Shown here in pieces: positions 18,097 through 28,595 of a DNA stretch of 64,000 nt. This DNA comes from Marinospirillum minutulum DSM 6287 (GTDB lineage: Bacteria; Pseudomonadota; Gammaproteobacteria; Pseudomonadales; Halomonadaceae). The first letter of the stretch is position 1; every line of letters begins with the position of its first letter. Where the stretch lies: assembly GCF_000422325.1 (NCBI RefSeq), contig NZ_KE383818.1, positions 1 to 64,000 of the forward strand, read 5' to 3'. The position numbers and the translations under genes are program-made. The notes under the pieces are model-generated. The model had not been told where the DNA came from. It made no database searches and was given only the letters and a program-made list of their open reading frames with translations.

Positions 18097-18328
18097 CTAT
18101 GCTGACTTCTATGGGGGATAATGGGTTACTTAAACGTTGACGAACAATTGCTATTAAATCAGCTTCATCATTCGTTAATATTTCATTTTGAAAAGGAAGC
18201 TTGCCGCTGCTAGCAACGTACTCAAGTGTTTGTCGAATCACCTCAGAAGGTGTTACACCCAGCGTTTCTAGTGCTGCATAAGCACGGTCTTTTAACTCTC
18301 CATCAATTCTAATATTTATACTAGCCAT
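18086..18328 (-). CDS. RelB/DinJ-family antitoxin
   Basis: An 80-residue antitoxin. The N-terminus ASINIRIDGELKDRAYAALETLG with GVTPSEVIRQTLEYVA is a ribbon-helix-helix DNA-binding domain of the RelB/DinJ type; the rest is the toxin-neutralising tail. ATG 18328 is chosen because GGTGGG lies a few bases upstream; the frame is open further up into the end of rsmB but without a site. It should repress its own operon. TGTAA...TTACA half-sites with a 12-nt gap lie just upstream (about 18338-18359). Confidence 0.9.
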   Translation of the reverse strand: MASINIRIDGELKDRAYAALETLGVTPSEVIRQTLEYVASSGKLPFQNEILTNDEADLIAIVRQRLSNPLSPIEVSIDDL

Positions 18329-18375
18329 AATAACCCACCTGCTGTAATGACGTTTGTATTTACATTTTAGCACGG

Positions 18376-19677
18376 CTAGCTTTTTTCTAGCAAACAATAA
18401 AAGAACCCATCCTGCCCTTCTGCTTGTGGAAAAAGCTGCCTACCTAAGCGTTGCTTTGTTCCCCAGTCTGCTTGAATAACCACTTCTTTAGCATCGGGTG
18501 TTTGGTGCAAAAAGCTGGCTAGGGGGTGTTGGTTTTCTTCTGGTAGTATCGAACAAGTGGCATAAAGTAGTTTGCCGCCTGCTTTGAGTAGCGGCCATAG
18601 CTTGTTTAAAAGTTCTAACTGCAACTTAGCCAGTTTGGGTATATCTGTTTCGCGTCTTAATAATTTAATGTCTGGGTGACGTCTTATAACGCCAGTAGCG
18701 GAACAGGGCGCATCTAATAAAATTCGGTCAAAAAGTTCGCCATCCCACCAGTTGGCTGTATCACCAGCATCAGCACATTTTACTTCGGCTTTAACTTGCA
18801 GGCGTTCTAGGTTTTCGTGAACACGGTTAAGGCGTTGGGCATCTATATCTAAAGCCACTAGGTTGATGTCGGCTGTTTCTGCTAGGTGGGCAGTTTTGCC
18901 GCCAGGGGCGCAGCAGGCATCTAACACCTTATGACCATTTTTAAGGTCAATCACTAAAGGTACTAGCTGGGCGGCTTCATCTTGTACACTGAAAAAGCCT
19001 TCCGCAAAGTTGGGCAAGTTAGCTGGGTGCGTTGGCTGGGCAAGGGTAATGCCCCAAGGGCTAAAGGGTGTAATGCTGGCTTCAACGCCTTGTTCTTCTA
19101 GCTGTTGAAGGTAGGCAGCACGGCTAATTTTGCGCTGGTTTACCCTTAGTGTCATGGGCGGTTGCAAATTGTTAGCGGCACAAATGGCTTGCCAGTCTTG
19201 GCGGTAAGCTTTTTTAATTTTCTTTAATAACCAAGGTGGGTGAGCTGTGGCGGCTAGTTCTTTACCTTCGGCTAGGGCAGTTAGCTCTACTTTTTCACGC
19301 TGAAAACGCCTTAGGCAGGCATTAATTAGGTTGCTTGCCCAAGGTTTTTTTAGGTGTTTGCTGGCTTCTACGCAGGTGTCTATGGCGGCATAGTCGGCGA
19401 CCCTTTCTTCTTGTAATTGATATAAACCAATTAGTAATAAAAGGTGTACGTCTAAATCTTGGCTTTTAAAAGGGCGTTGTAACAGTTGTTCTGCCCAAAA
19501 ATTAAGCCGTGGGTAAAAGCGGCACACACCAAAGGCTAGGGCTTGGGTTAGCGATGCTTCTTCACTGCTTAGCTTTTGTTGGGCTTTGGGTAGGCTGCTG
19601 GTTAGCGAGGTTTTTTGTTGCACTACTGGCAATAAAGCCTGCACTGCTTTTAAACGTGCGGCGACACCTTCGTTCAT
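18376..19677 (-). CDS. rsmB: 16S rRNA (cytosine-967-C5)-methyltransferase RsmB
   Basis: A 433-residue enzyme that methylates C967 of 16S rRNA using SAM. The N-terminal NusB-like RNA-binding domain spans about 1-140. The catalytic domain has the SAM motif [16 protein letters not shown] (about 247-262), motif [21 protein letters not shown], and motif [12 protein letters not shown] with the second catalytic cysteine. The ATG overlaps the fmt stop codon, so it is translationally coupled in a def-fmt-rsmB operon, the order found across Gammaproteobacteria. The relBE pair follows on the same strand within 50 bp. Confidence 0.97.
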   Translation of the reverse strand: MNEGVAARLKAVQALLPVVQQKTSLTSSLPKAQQKLSSEEASLTQALAFGVCRFYPRLNFWAEQLLQRPFKSQDLDVHLLLLIGLYQLQEERVADYAAIDTCVEASKHLKKPWASNLINACLRRFQREKVELTALAEGKELAATAHPPWLLKKIKKAYRQDWQAICAANNLQPPMTLRVNQRKISRAAYLQQLEEQGVEASITPFSPWGITLAQPTHPANLPNFAEGFFSVQDEAAQLVPLVIDLKNGHKVLDACCAPGGKTAHLAETADINLVALDIDAQRLNRVHENLERLQVKAEVKCADAGDTANWWDGELFDRILLDAPCSATGVIRRHPDIKLLRRETDIPKLAKLQLELLNKLWPLLKAGGKLLYATCSILPEENQHPLASFLHQTPDAKEVVIQADWGTKQRLGRQLFPQAEGQDGFFYCLLEKS

Positions 19678-20630
19678 TGAAATACCTGTTTATTAGCGGT
19701 GAAGCGGTCGGGGTTGCCGTTGAGTAAATCACTGACCTGCATTTGTGGGCGGCCTGCCAGTTGTAAGCGGGTGATTTTTAAATAGCCTTGGCCACAAGCA
19801 ATAATTAATGCATCTTTGGTTACTTCAACAAGGGTGCCAGGGGTTGCAGTGCTGGTTTGTTCTTGCAGTTCTGCTTCTGTAACCGCTTCTGCTTGCCAAA
19901 CACGTATAACCTCTTCGCCGTCTTTAAACCAAGCGACGGGTCTTGGGTTATAACCACGCACGGCGCGGTCTAATTCAAACGCAGATAACTGCCAGTTTAA
20001 CTGGGCTTCTTCTTTAGTTAGTTTGGCGGCATAGGTGGCTTCGGCTTCATTTTGTGTTTCGGCGGTTATTTCGCCTTTGGCAAGCAAGGGCAATAATTCT
20101 AATAACGCTGCGCCACCTTGTTCGGCCAGTTTGTCGTGCAGGCTGGCGCTGGTGTCGCTATTGGTAATTGGGCAATGGGTTTTAAGCAGCATAGCACCAG
20201 TATCTAGGCCAGCATCCATTTGCATTAGGGTAACGCCGGTTGCGGCATCACCGGCTAACAATGCACGTTGAATAGGAGCAGCACCACGCCAGCGAGGTAA
20301 AAGGGAGGCGTGAACATTAATGCAGCCTAAACGTGGCATAGCTAAAACGACTTGTGGTAGCAATAATCCGTAAGCCACCACGATCATTAAATCGGCTTTA
20401 AGTGCGTTTAATTCTTGTTGGGCAGCTGGGTCTTTAAGCGTTAAAGGCTGAATGACTGGAATGTTGTGTTCAAGTGCTAAGGCTTTAACTGGGCCGGGTT
20501 TAAGTTTTCGGCCTCTGCCTGCAGGGCGATCTGGTTGGGTATAAACAGCAATAATGTCATGCCCAGCATTCAGCATGGCTTGTAAATTGGTGGCTGCAAA
20601 TTCAGGTGTTCCAGCAAAAATAATCCGCAT
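19674..20630 (-). CDS. fmt: Methionyl-tRNA formyltransferase
   Basis: A 318-residue enzyme that formylates Met-tRNA-fMet with 10-formyl-THF. The N-terminus [20 protein letters not shown], the catalytic block [21 protein letters not shown] (the conserved Asn and His) and [18 protein letters not shown] are all classic. The C-terminal tRNA-binding domain begins after about 205. It lies 5 bp from the def stop codon and overlaps rsmB by 4 nt. Confidence 0.97.
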   Translation of the reverse strand: MRIIFAGTPEFAATNLQAMLNAGHDIIAVYTQPDRPAGRGRKLKPGPVKALALEHNIPVIQPLTLKDPAAQQELNALKADLMIVVAYGLLLPQVVLAMPRLGCINVHASLLPRWRGAAPIQRALLAGDAATGVTLMQMDAGLDTGAMLLKTHCPITNSDTSASLHDKLAEQGGAALLELLPLLAKGEITAETQNEAEATYAAKLTKEEAQLNWQLSAFELDRAVRGYNPRPVAWFKDGEEVIRVWQAEAVTEAELQEQTSTATPGTLVEVTKDALIIACGQGYLKITRLQLAGRPQMQVSDLLNGNPDRFTANKQVFQ

Positions 20631-20635
20631 TCAAC

Positions 20636-21142
20636 TTAAGCCTTTTGAAGTTTTAGGTATTTCTTACGCAAGCGTTCTTGTTTAAGGCGCGAAAGGTAAT
20701 CGACAAAGACGATGCCTTTTAAATGGTCGCATTCGTGTTGCACACAATGGGCAAGCAAACCCTCGCACTCAAATTCTTGTGGGTTGCCATGTCTGTCTAG
20801 TGAGGTTACTTTTATGCGTAAATAACGCTCAATGTCTGCAGTGTATTCAGGCACTGAAAGGCAGCCTTCTTGCATGAGTTCGCAAGTGGGTTCTAAGGGA
20901 GTAAGCTCTGGGTTAATGAGTACCCAAGGCTGGTTTTTTTCTTCAGAAACATCAATCACTATAAGTTGTTTATGAAAGTCTACTTGAGTCGCCGCTAAGC
21001 CTATACCGGGCGCTTCGTACATGGTTTCAAACATGTCATCTATTTGTTGCTGTAAAGCAGCTGTGAAATCAGCTGCTACTAAAGGCGTAGCCTTAGTGCG
21101 TAAGCGTGGATCTGGGTATTCAAGAATGGTTAACAGGCTCAT
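20636..21142 (-). CDS. def: Peptide deformylase
   Basis: A 168-residue iron-type deformylase that removes the formyl group from nascent proteins. All three signature motifs are present: GIGLAATQ (about 46-53), EGCLSVP (about 92-98) and QHECDH (about 134-139), which supply the Cys and two His metal ligands and the catalytic Glu. It is the first gene of the def-fmt-rsmB operon and divergent from the LysM gene. Confidence 0.97.
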   Translation of the reverse strand: MSLLTILEYPDPRLRTKATPLVAADFTAALQQQIDDMFETMYEAPGIGLAATQVDFHKQLIVIDVSEEKNQPWVLINPELTPLEPTCELMQEGCLSVPEYTADIERYLRIKVTSLDRHGNPQEFECEGLLAHCVQHECDHLKGIVFVDYLSRLKQERLRKKYLKLQKA

Positions 21143-21269
21143 GTCTCATCTCTATCTATTTTATACTTGCTGCCTTTCTAGCTTTAAGGCAAAGTGTAAC
21201 TTAAAGTAAGTAAGCAAGGCTTAGACACCTTTGCTACCTAAGAGTTTTGGTTTCTATACGGATATAATT

Positions 21270-22280
21270 ATGTTGCTTGTATTTCTTCGTACTCGTTTTA
21301 TAGCTTTATTTATAGCTGCCTTATTTTCTACAGCAGCTGTTGCGCAGACGGTTAGTTTAAAGGCTGATGCGCCGAAACGCTATGAAGTTCAGCGCGGGGA
21401 TTCGCTTTGGACTATAGCAGCAGAGTTTTTAGAAGACCCTTGGATGTGGCCCCAGCTTTGGCAGGCTAATCCACAGGTTGATAACCCCCATGAACTTTAT
21501 CCTGGTGATGTAATTGAGCTGCTAGAAGGGCGAGCAGGTATTCGCTTGCAACCTAGGCTTAGAATTTTAACCCTGCAAAAACCCATTCCTTTTCTTCCCT
21601 TAGAGCAGGTCAGTGCCTTTCTAAACCGTGATGTAATGATTGATCGTCCTGAGTTTGAAGATGCGCTTTATACCGTGCATATCACTGGTGATCGCAGCCT
21701 TGCAGCTAAGGGCGACAAGTTAGAAGTATTAGGTGATTTGACCGAAGGGGTGACTCACTATGGTATTTATCGTGAATTAGAAGCGGTGCGTGATCCTTTA
21801 ACACGAGAATACTTAGGCTACCGCGCTCGTGCCTTGGGTAGTGCACAACTTGTTAATAAAGAAGGTGATCTACCTCAGCTAGAAATTACGGATAGTTTTG
21901 AAGAAATAAAAGTGGGTGATAGGTTATTACCCTTTATAGACAACCCTTTTGGTGAAGGTTTTCAGCCCAGTGTGCCCCAGCAACCTTTACACGGTACTTT
22001 GCTGCAAGGTTTGTCAGATCAAAAATTAATTTCTCGCTACCAAGCCGTAATGTTAAATGTGGGTGGTGATAAGTTAAAACCGGGTGCACTCTTAGAAATT
22101 ATTGCTCCAGGTCGTCGTTTGCGTAATCACAATACAGGTGAAGTGATTTTTGCGGCAGAAAACCGTAAAGGCACGGTTATGGTTTATCGAGTGTTTGAAA
22201 ACATTAGCTTTGCTTTGGTTATGCATTCTAAAGAGCCAATGCAATCGGGTGATATTTTTCGTCGTGCGGAGATACGTTAG
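21270..22280 (+). CDS. LysM-domain secreted protein
   Basis: A 336-residue protein with a signal peptide (about 1-26, ending AAVA) and one LysM domain at about 34-80 (YEVQRGDSLWTIAAEF through LYPGDVIEL), which should bind peptidoglycan. The remaining 250 residues are the conserved partner region of this family, commonly found between def and dprA. Start placed at ATG 21270 with GGA 7 nt upstream; an in-frame TTG 39 nt earlier is less likely. Probably envelope-associated; exact role unknown. Confidence 0.85.
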   Translation: MLLVFLRTRFIALFIAALFSTAAVAQTVSLKADAPKRYEVQRGDSLWTIAAEFLEDPWMWPQLWQANPQVDNPHELYPGDVIELLEGRAGIRLQPRLRILTLQKPIPFLPLEQVSAFLNRDVMIDRPEFEDALYTVHITGDRSLAAKGDKLEVLGDLTEGVTHYGIYRELEAVRDPLTREYLGYRARALGSAQLVNKEGDLPQLEITDSFEEIKVGDRLLPFIDNPFGEGFQPSVPQQPLHGTLLQGLSDQKLISRYQAVMLNVGGDKLKPGALLEIIAPGRRLRNHNTGEVIFAAENRKGTVMVYRVFENISFALVMHSKEPMQSGDIFRRAEIR

Positions 22281-22294
22281 TTAGGGGAGGCGCT

Positions 22295-23446
22295 ATGCCA
22301 TTACACAAGGAAAGTGAACAGCTAACCCAAGAACTCGCACTCTGGCTAATTCCCGGACACAACCAAAGGCGCTTGGTTAAGCATTACTTAGCCACTGCAA
22401 CTTCGCCAGACTTATGCAAGGTTACAGCAGTTGAACTCTTAGAAATAATGGCAAGTAGCCCAGCTTTTAAAGATAAAACGCGTCAATTGGCTCGCTTAGC
22501 CTTGCATAACCCTTGGCAACTTCCTTTTGCTGACCTTATTAAATCCCACCTTGTTTGGGCTGAACAAGACAATCACTGGCTAATATTTTTAGCTGCGTTA
22601 CCTAACTTACTGCAAGAAATAGCCGACCCTCCTTTACTGTTGACTCTTCTAGGTCAGCCAGAGCAACTGGCAGCGCCTTCTCTTGCTGTGGTAGGCAGTA
22701 GAAAACTTAGCCCAGAAGGCGAGCATCATGCAGTGAACTGGTCTTATCAGCTAACTTGGCAGGGTTTAAATATTGTTAGCGGCTTGGCTAGGGGTGTGGA
22801 TAGTTTTGCGCACCAGGGCGCTTTACGCGCTGTTACAGAAGGTGCTTCAGGCTCTACCTGTGCAGTTTTGGCTCATGGGTTGGATACTATCTACCCACCA
22901 GAACACCAAAGGATGGCAGCCAATATTAGTGAAGCTGGCGCATTAATTAGCGAATATCCCTTAGGTACACCGCCTTTACCCCGTTATTTTCCAGCTAGAA
23001 ATCGTATTGTTACAGGCTTGTCTTTAGGTGTGCTTGTTGTTGAAGCTACTTTGCGTAGTGGCTCTTTAGTGAGCGCTCGTCATGCAATGGAACAAGGTCG
23101 TGAAGTGATGGCTATTCCAGGCTCGGTCAGGCGGCGACAAAGTGAAGGTTGTCACCAACTTATTCGACAGGGTGCAGCCCTAGTAACCTGCCCAGAGGAA
23201 GTGCTGAGCGAGTTAAGTACGCCACTAAAAACTTTTTTACCCATCTCCACTGCTGAAGAAGCAAGTCCGCAGGTACCAGAACATTTGCAGCCTCTCTATT
23301 GTTTAATGCATGATGCACCCCAATCTGTAGATGAGTTGCTAGGTAAGTTAGGATTAAATGCAGAAGAGGGTTTAGTGCTTTTGCAAGAACTAGAACTTGA
23401 GGGGCTAATAGTGCAGCAACCGGGTGGTTGGTGCAGAAGCGCCTAA
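22295..23446 (+). CDS. dprA: DNA-processing protein DprA
   Basis: A 383-residue DprA/Smf protein, which loads RecA on single-stranded DNA taken up in transformation. The extended Rossmann core includes LAVVGSRKLSPEGEHHA, VSGLARGVDSFAHQGAL (about 160-176) and FPARNRIVTGLSLGVLVVEA. A SAM-like segment leads it (WLIPGHNQRRLVKHYL) and a C-terminal winged-helix region follows (about 320-383). Start ATG with GGGGAGG upstream. Its presence hints at, but does not prove, natural competence. Confidence 0.95.
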   Translation: MPLHKESEQLTQELALWLIPGHNQRRLVKHYLATATSPDLCKVTAVELLEIMASSPAFKDKTRQLARLALHNPWQLPFADLIKSHLVWAEQDNHWLIFLAALPNLLQEIADPPLLLTLLGQPEQLAAPSLAVVGSRKLSPEGEHHAVNWSYQLTWQGLNIVSGLARGVDSFAHQGALRAVTEGASGSTCAVLAHGLDTIYPPEHQRMAANISEAGALISEYPLGTPPLPRYFPARNRIVTGLSLGVLVVEATLRSGSLVSARHAMEQGREVMAIPGSVRRRQSEGCHQLIRQGAALVTCPEEVLSELSTPLKTFLPISTAEEASPQVPEHLQPLYCLMHDAPQSVDELLGKLGLNAEEGLVLLQELELEGLIVQQPGGWCRSA

Positions 23447-23476
23447 TGTTGTTTTCTTTATTTATTGAGTAAAAAA

Positions 23477-24076
23477 ATGCCCAAAGAAACCTCAGTTACT
23501 TTCAACAGTTCTTTAGAGCAGGTTGATTATAAAGCAGTGCAAGAAGCTGCTGCGCTACTGAGACAGGGAGGTGTGTTAGCTTATCCAACTGAAGCCGTTT
23601 GGGGCTTAGGTTGTGATCCTTTTAATAGCCGTGCTTTACAGCGCTTACTGCTGTTAAAAGAGCGAGATCCAAGTAAAGGCGTAATTTTAATTGCTGCCAA
23701 TATAGATCAATTTAAACCTTGGCTTACAGATATAACACCAGCACAGCAAAAGGTGTTGGAAGAAAATTGGCCAGGGCCGCAAACTTGGTTGGTTAAAGAT
23801 AATGGTTATAGCCCAGAACTCATTCGTGGTAAACACACGCGGGTAGCACTTAGAGTGAGTAATCACCCTTGGGTGGTTGCCTTGTGTGAAGCCTTTGATG
23901 GCCCCATAGTTTCCACTTCAGCCAATGCGGCTGGACAACCACCCTTGCTTAGCTATGAAGAAGTTGAGCAAAACTTTGGTGGTGATCTTGATATGATTTT
24001 AAAAGGTGCTTTGGGCGGTTTAGATCGGCCAACACGTATAACCGACTTGGCAACAGGTGAGGTTCTACGCGCTTAA
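23477..24076 (+). CDS. tsaC: L-threonylcarbamoyladenylate synthase (YrdC/Sua5 family)
   Basis: A protein of about 199 residues making threonylcarbamoyl-AMP for the t6A37 modification of ANN-decoding tRNAs. Key family blocks are LLRQGGVLAYPTEAVWGLGC, LLLLKERDPSKGVILI and STSANAAGQPPLLSYEEV, and it has the short TsaC form without the Sua5 extension. I place the start at ATG 23477; a TTG at 23465 is also possible and neither has a strong site. It sits between dprA and hemF, the common gammaproteobacterial order. Confidence 0.95.
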   Translation: MPKETSVTFNSSLEQVDYKAVQEAAALLRQGGVLAYPTEAVWGLGCDPFNSRALQRLLLLKERDPSKGVILIAANIDQFKPWLTDITPAQQKVLEENWPGPQTWLVKDNGYSPELIRGKHTRVALRVSNHPWVVALCEAFDGPIVSTSANAAGQPPLLSYEEVEQNFGGDLDMILKGALGGLDRPTRITDLATGEVLRA

Positions 24077-24089
24077 AGCCTGAATCTAG

Positions 24090-25016
<927 letters not shown>

Positions 25017-26132
25017 GTGGAAAAGCTTGATGCAGTAGTGATAGGTGCAGGCGTTGTTGGCCTTGCGGTAGCTAGGGCTTTGGCTTTGGCAGGTCGTGAG
25101 GTCTTTGTTTTAGAAAAGAACCCACGTTTTGGAGAAGAAACCAGTGCTCGTAATTCTGAAGTGATTCACGCAGGTTTTTATTACCCTCAAGGTTCTTTAA
25201 AAGCTCAAACCTGTGTGCGAGGCAATCAGCTTTTATACGACTATGCCAAGCAGCACCAAATAGCGCATCAAGCCTGCGGTAAATTAGTTGTTGCCACTTC
25301 AATAGAGCAGCTGGCAGGCTTAAAAAAACTGCAACAACAAGCTTTAGATAATAATTGCCAACCACTGCAATGGTTAGATAAAAACCAAGTAAAAGCCTTA
25401 GAGCCAGAGCTAAAAGCCGAAGCTGCTTTATTTTCACCAGCGACAGGCATTATTGACAGCCACGGTTTAATGCAGGCTTTGCTAACAGATTTAGAAGCCG
25501 CGGGTGGGCAGTTGGTAACGGCTAATCAAGTGACCGGTGGTTGTTTAACCGCCACGGAAAAAACCTTAGCTATTGATGGTTATTCTTTAACCGCTAATTT
25601 AATTGTTAATGCCGCAGGGCTACATGCACCTGCCTTAGCCAATAAACTTCACCCTCCTGCTGATTGGATTCCTAAACCCTATTTTGCGCGTGGTCAGTAT
25701 TTTTCTTTAACTGGCAAACAGCCTTTTAAACATTTAATTTATCCACTGCCAGAAAAAGCCGGTTTGGGTATTCATCTAACCCTAGATTTACAAGGCAGAG
25801 CGCGTTTTGGTCCTGATGTAGAATGGCTAGCAGTAGACAATGCAGAAGCATTAGATTATCGGGCAGACCCATCACGCCTTAATGCCTTTGCAGAAGCGGT
25901 AAGTCATTATTGGCCTAAGCTAGACAAATCTAAGCTAACAGCAGACTACACAGGTATTCGCCCCAAAATAACGCCACCCACCAGTGACGCTGCCGACTTT
26001 TATTTAGCGGATGAAACACACCATGCTTGCCTAGGTGTCATGCATTTATTTGGAATTGAGTCACCTGGTTTAACGGCTGCTTTAGCCTTAGCCGAGGTGG
26101 TTGTAGAACGCCTATTAAAAACAGGAAAATAA
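25017..26132 (+). CDS. FAD-dependent oxidoreductase, L-2-hydroxyglutarate oxidase-like
   Basis: A 371-residue DAO-family flavoprotein. The FAD-binding motif VVIGAGVVGLAVARALA is at residues 7-23, and NSEVIHAGFYYPQGSLKAQTC (about 48-68) with the C-terminal TGIRPKI and GIESPGLTAALALA match the LhgO/YgaF group, which oxidises L-2-hydroxyglutarate to 2-oxoglutarate. Other 2-hydroxy acids or amines are possible. The GTG start follows the hemF stop directly, so the two are probably co-transcribed. Confidence 0.8.
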   Translation: MEKLDAVVIGAGVVGLAVARALALAGREVFVLEKNPRFGEETSARNSEVIHAGFYYPQGSLKAQTCVRGNQLLYDYAKQHQIAHQACGKLVVATSIEQLAGLKKLQQQALDNNCQPLQWLDKNQVKALEPELKAEAALFSPATGIIDSHGLMQALLTDLEAAGGQLVTANQVTGGCLTATEKTLAIDGYSLTANLIVNAAGLHAPALANKLHPPADWIPKPYFARGQYFSLTGKQPFKHLIYPLPEKAGLGIHLTLDLQGRARFGPDVEWLAVDNAEALDYRADPSRLNAFAEAVSHYWPKLDKSKLTADYTGIRPKITPPTSDAADFYLADETHHACLGVMHLFGIESPGLTAALALAEVVVERLLKTGK

Positions 26133-26135
26133 AAA

Positions 26136-26975
26136 ATGCTGGATCAGTACGCTGTTTTTGGTAACCCCATAGCGCACAGCAAATCGCCACAAATTCATAC
26201 CTGGTTTGCGCAGCAGACCAAGCAGTCATTAGACTACAAGGCTATTTTGGTACCAGAAGATGATTTTGAAGCCAGTGCTAAAAGCTTTTTTGCTAGGGGT
26301 GGTTTAGGTGCAAATGTCACTGTTCCCTTTAAGTTAGATGCGTTAGTTTTTGCTGATACGCTTTCGCCTCGTGCACGTCGAGCCGGTGCGGTAAATACCT
26401 TGCAGCTAGGTAAAAACAAACAAATTTATGGCGATAATACCGATGGTGTTGGTTTGGTTAGAGATTTAACCAATAACCTAGGTTTTAGCCTAGCCGGTAA
26501 AAAGGTTTTATTGGTTGGAGCAGGTGGTGCTGCCCGTGGGGTAATAGAACCTTTATTGAATGCTGGCATTGCCCAGTTAAAAATTGCTAATCGCACCCCA
26601 GAAAAAGCCCAACAGCTAGTCAAAATATTTCATGGTTTACAACCAGAAACGCAATTAAGCTCAAGTAACTGGGCAGCATTAGAAGCTAACCAGTTTGATT
26701 TAATAATCAATGCCACTTCATCTAGCTTGGCAGGTGATCTTCCTCCCTTGCCAGATCACTTGTTTAGCAAGCAATCACTCGCCTATGACCTAATGTATAG
26801 CCAGCAGCCCACGCCTTTTATGCTTTGGGCTAAGCAGCAGGGTGCGACACAAGTAGCCGATGGTTTAGGAATGCTGGTAGAGCAGGCTGCTGAAGCCTTC
26901 TTTTTATGGCGACAAGTAAGACCAGCAACGCAAGCAGTTTTAGAAAAGCTAAGGCCTAAGCAAGTAGGAAGCTAA
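26136..26975 (+). CDS. aroE: Shikimate dehydrogenase
   Basis: A 279-residue NADP-dependent enzyme converting 3-dehydroshikimate to shikimate in aromatic amino-acid synthesis. Substrate-binding GNPIAHSKSPQIH (residues 8-20), catalytic NVTVPFK (Lys near residue 67), NTDGVG, and the NADP site LLVGAGGAARGV (about 125-136) with the following NRTPEKA are intact. It starts 3 bp after the preceding stop and ends 5 bp before the dGTPase gene. Confidence 0.97.
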   Translation: MLDQYAVFGNPIAHSKSPQIHTWFAQQTKQSLDYKAILVPEDDFEASAKSFFARGGLGANVTVPFKLDALVFADTLSPRARRAGAVNTLQLGKNKQIYGDNTDGVGLVRDLTNNLGFSLAGKKVLLVGAGGAARGVIEPLLNAGIAQLKIANRTPEKAQQLVKIFHGLQPETQLSSSNWAALEANQFDLIINATSSSLAGDLPPLPDHLFSKQSLAYDLMYSQQPTPFMLWAKQQGATQVADGLGMLVEQAAEAFFLWRQVRPATQAVLEKLRPKQVGS

Positions 26976-26980
26976 AAATA

Positions 26981-28510
26981 ATGCAAAGAATTCTAAGTCG
27001 CTACAGTGCGTTACGGCCTTATCTAAGAGAGGCTAAGCTTGATTCTGCTTCCCAGCAGTTACCCCAGTTAAACATTAGTGCCTTAGAAAACAAGCTAGAA
27101 AGTGACCGTGGCCGCATTATTAATTCTGCAGCGGTTAGGCGCTTACAACAGAAAACACAGGTTTTTCCCTTAGAGCGTAATGCAGCGGTAAGAAGTCGCT
27201 TAACCCATTCGTTAGAAGTTCAGCAAGCAGGACGCTTTATTACCCGCACGGTTTTTCAGTTATTACGCAAACAGAAGCAAGCAGGCCAAGAAGTTTTGGC
27301 ATTAGAGCGTGCAACAGAAACGCTAGTGGAAATGGCCTGCCTAATGCACGATATAGGCAACCCACCTTTTGGTCATTTTGGTGAAGAAATTATTTCGCGT
27401 TGGTTTGCGGAAAAACTACCTAAGCTAGACGTTTTTAAGCAGTCTTTGCCCGATGCTGCACAAAGCCAGTTACGTGATGAACTGCTTTTAGAACTACAGC
27501 AATTTGAAGGTAATGCCCAAGCAATTCGCCTACTATTTAGCCTGCAAAAACTTAACCTTACTTATTTGCAATCTGCCTGCGTACTTAAATACACCCGTTG
27601 TGCAACCCAACCCAAGCCTGAAAATGATCATCCATTAAGTTACTTGCAAAAAAAGCCAGGCTTTTATTTTTCAGAAAAAAAATTTATCGAAGACCTTTGG
27701 CAAGAATTAGATTTACAGCCAGGGCACAGGTTCGCCTTAAGTTATTTAATGGAAGCCGCCGATGATATTTCTTATTGCCTAGCCGATATAGAAGACAGTG
27801 TAGATAAAGATATACTTAGCTATACCGAGTTGGCTCAGCTACTAAAAGAAGAATTTGCACAGCAGTATTCACAAAACCCTGAAGGTACACACTTTAAGGG
27901 TAAGTCGTTTAATCAGCTAGTTGATGAAGCCCTTGCCGCTGCCAAGTTAGAAAACTACAACAAAGACCATGAGTTTTTTGTAAGGCTTAGAGTTAATTTA
28001 GTCCATCCACTCGTAGAACATGCCGCGCAAGCCTTTGTTGACCATCTGCCGCAGGTTGCAGAAGGCAGCTTAAACAAGGCCTTATTAGAAGATGACTCAC
28101 CTTGCCATGCGTTAATTAGCACCTTAAAGCAAGTGGCGTTCAAGCATGTTTTTAATGTGAGTGAAGTAACCACCCTAATGCTACAAGGCCACCGCATTAT
28201 TACTGGTTTATTAGACTTTTATTTGCCATTACTTCAACTACCCAGAGAAGATTTTAGCCTTTTAGCTAGGGGCAAGCGTGTTCCAGGTAAACAGCTGCTG
28301 TTTGAAGTTCTATTGGTTGATCGTATGCCAAGAAAACATTTAAAAGCCTATCAACTACTTTGTGCCTCGGCGGTAGAATTGGGTGCTGGAGCGTTGAATG
28401 CTGATACTTGGGAGCTTTACTGCCGTTGCCGATTATTACAAGACATGATTAGTGGTATGACAGACCAGTACGCTTTAGATGAATATCAAACCTTAGCAGC
28501 GACCCATTAA
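26981..28510 (+). CDS. dgt: Deoxyguanosinetriphosphate triphosphohydrolase family protein
   Basis: A 509-residue HD-superfamily dNTPase, close to E. coli Dgt in length. RSRLTHSLEVQQAGRF holds the first metal His, MACLMHDIGNPPFGHFGE holds the HD pair (about 117-134), and LMEAADDISYCLADIED holds the later Asp. The family hydrolyses dGTP (some all dNTPs) to the nucleoside and triphosphate, affecting dNTP pools and phage resistance. It sits immediately after aroE; specificity for dGTP is assumed from length and layout. Confidence 0.9.
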   Translation: MQRILSRYSALRPYLREAKLDSASQQLPQLNISALENKLESDRGRIINSAAVRRLQQKTQVFPLERNAAVRSRLTHSLEVQQAGRFITRTVFQLLRKQKQAGQEVLALERATETLVEMACLMHDIGNPPFGHFGEEIISRWFAEKLPKLDVFKQSLPDAAQSQLRDELLLELQQFEGNAQAIRLLFSLQKLNLTYLQSACVLKYTRCATQPKPENDHPLSYLQKKPGFYFSEKKFIEDLWQELDLQPGHRFALSYLMEAADDISYCLADIEDSVDKDILSYTELAQLLKEEFAQQYSQNPEGTHFKGKSFNQLVDEALAAAKLENYNKDHEFFVRLRVNLVHPLVEHAAQAFVDHLPQVAEGSLNKALLEDDSPCHALISTLKQVAFKHVFNVSEVTTLMLQGHRIITGLLDFYLPLLQLPREDFSLLARGKRVPGKQLLFEVLLVDRMPRKHLKAYQLLCASAVELGAGALNADTWELYCRCRLLQDMISGMTDQYALDEYQTLAATH

Positions 28511-28522
28511 CCTAATTGCGTA

Positions 28523-28563
28523 TCAAACAGTTGTTTGACTTTATCTTAACCTTTGCCTAATCT
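28523..28563 (+). promoter_or_regulatory. Promoter with PsrA-like operator upstream of enoyl-CoA hydratase gene
   Basis: TCAAACA-GT-TGTTTGA (28523-28538) is a perfect inverted repeat. Its core CAAAC-N4-GTTTG fits the consensus I recall for PsrA, the fatty-acid-responsive TetR repressor: G/CAAAC-N2-4-GTTTG/C. It overlaps a -35 box TTGACT (28535-28540), spaced 17 bp from a weak -10 TAATCT (28558-28563). The gene starts at 28596. Binding here would block RNA polymerase. Confidence 0.55.
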
Positions 28564-28595
28564 CAGCTTACCAAAACCTGCAAGGCTTACTCAAA

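Noticed and set aside
21263-21268. TATAAT as the promoter of the LysM gene
   Set aside because: It ends one base before the chosen ATG, so the transcript would start inside the coding region. I keep the start codon and treat the hexamer as chance.
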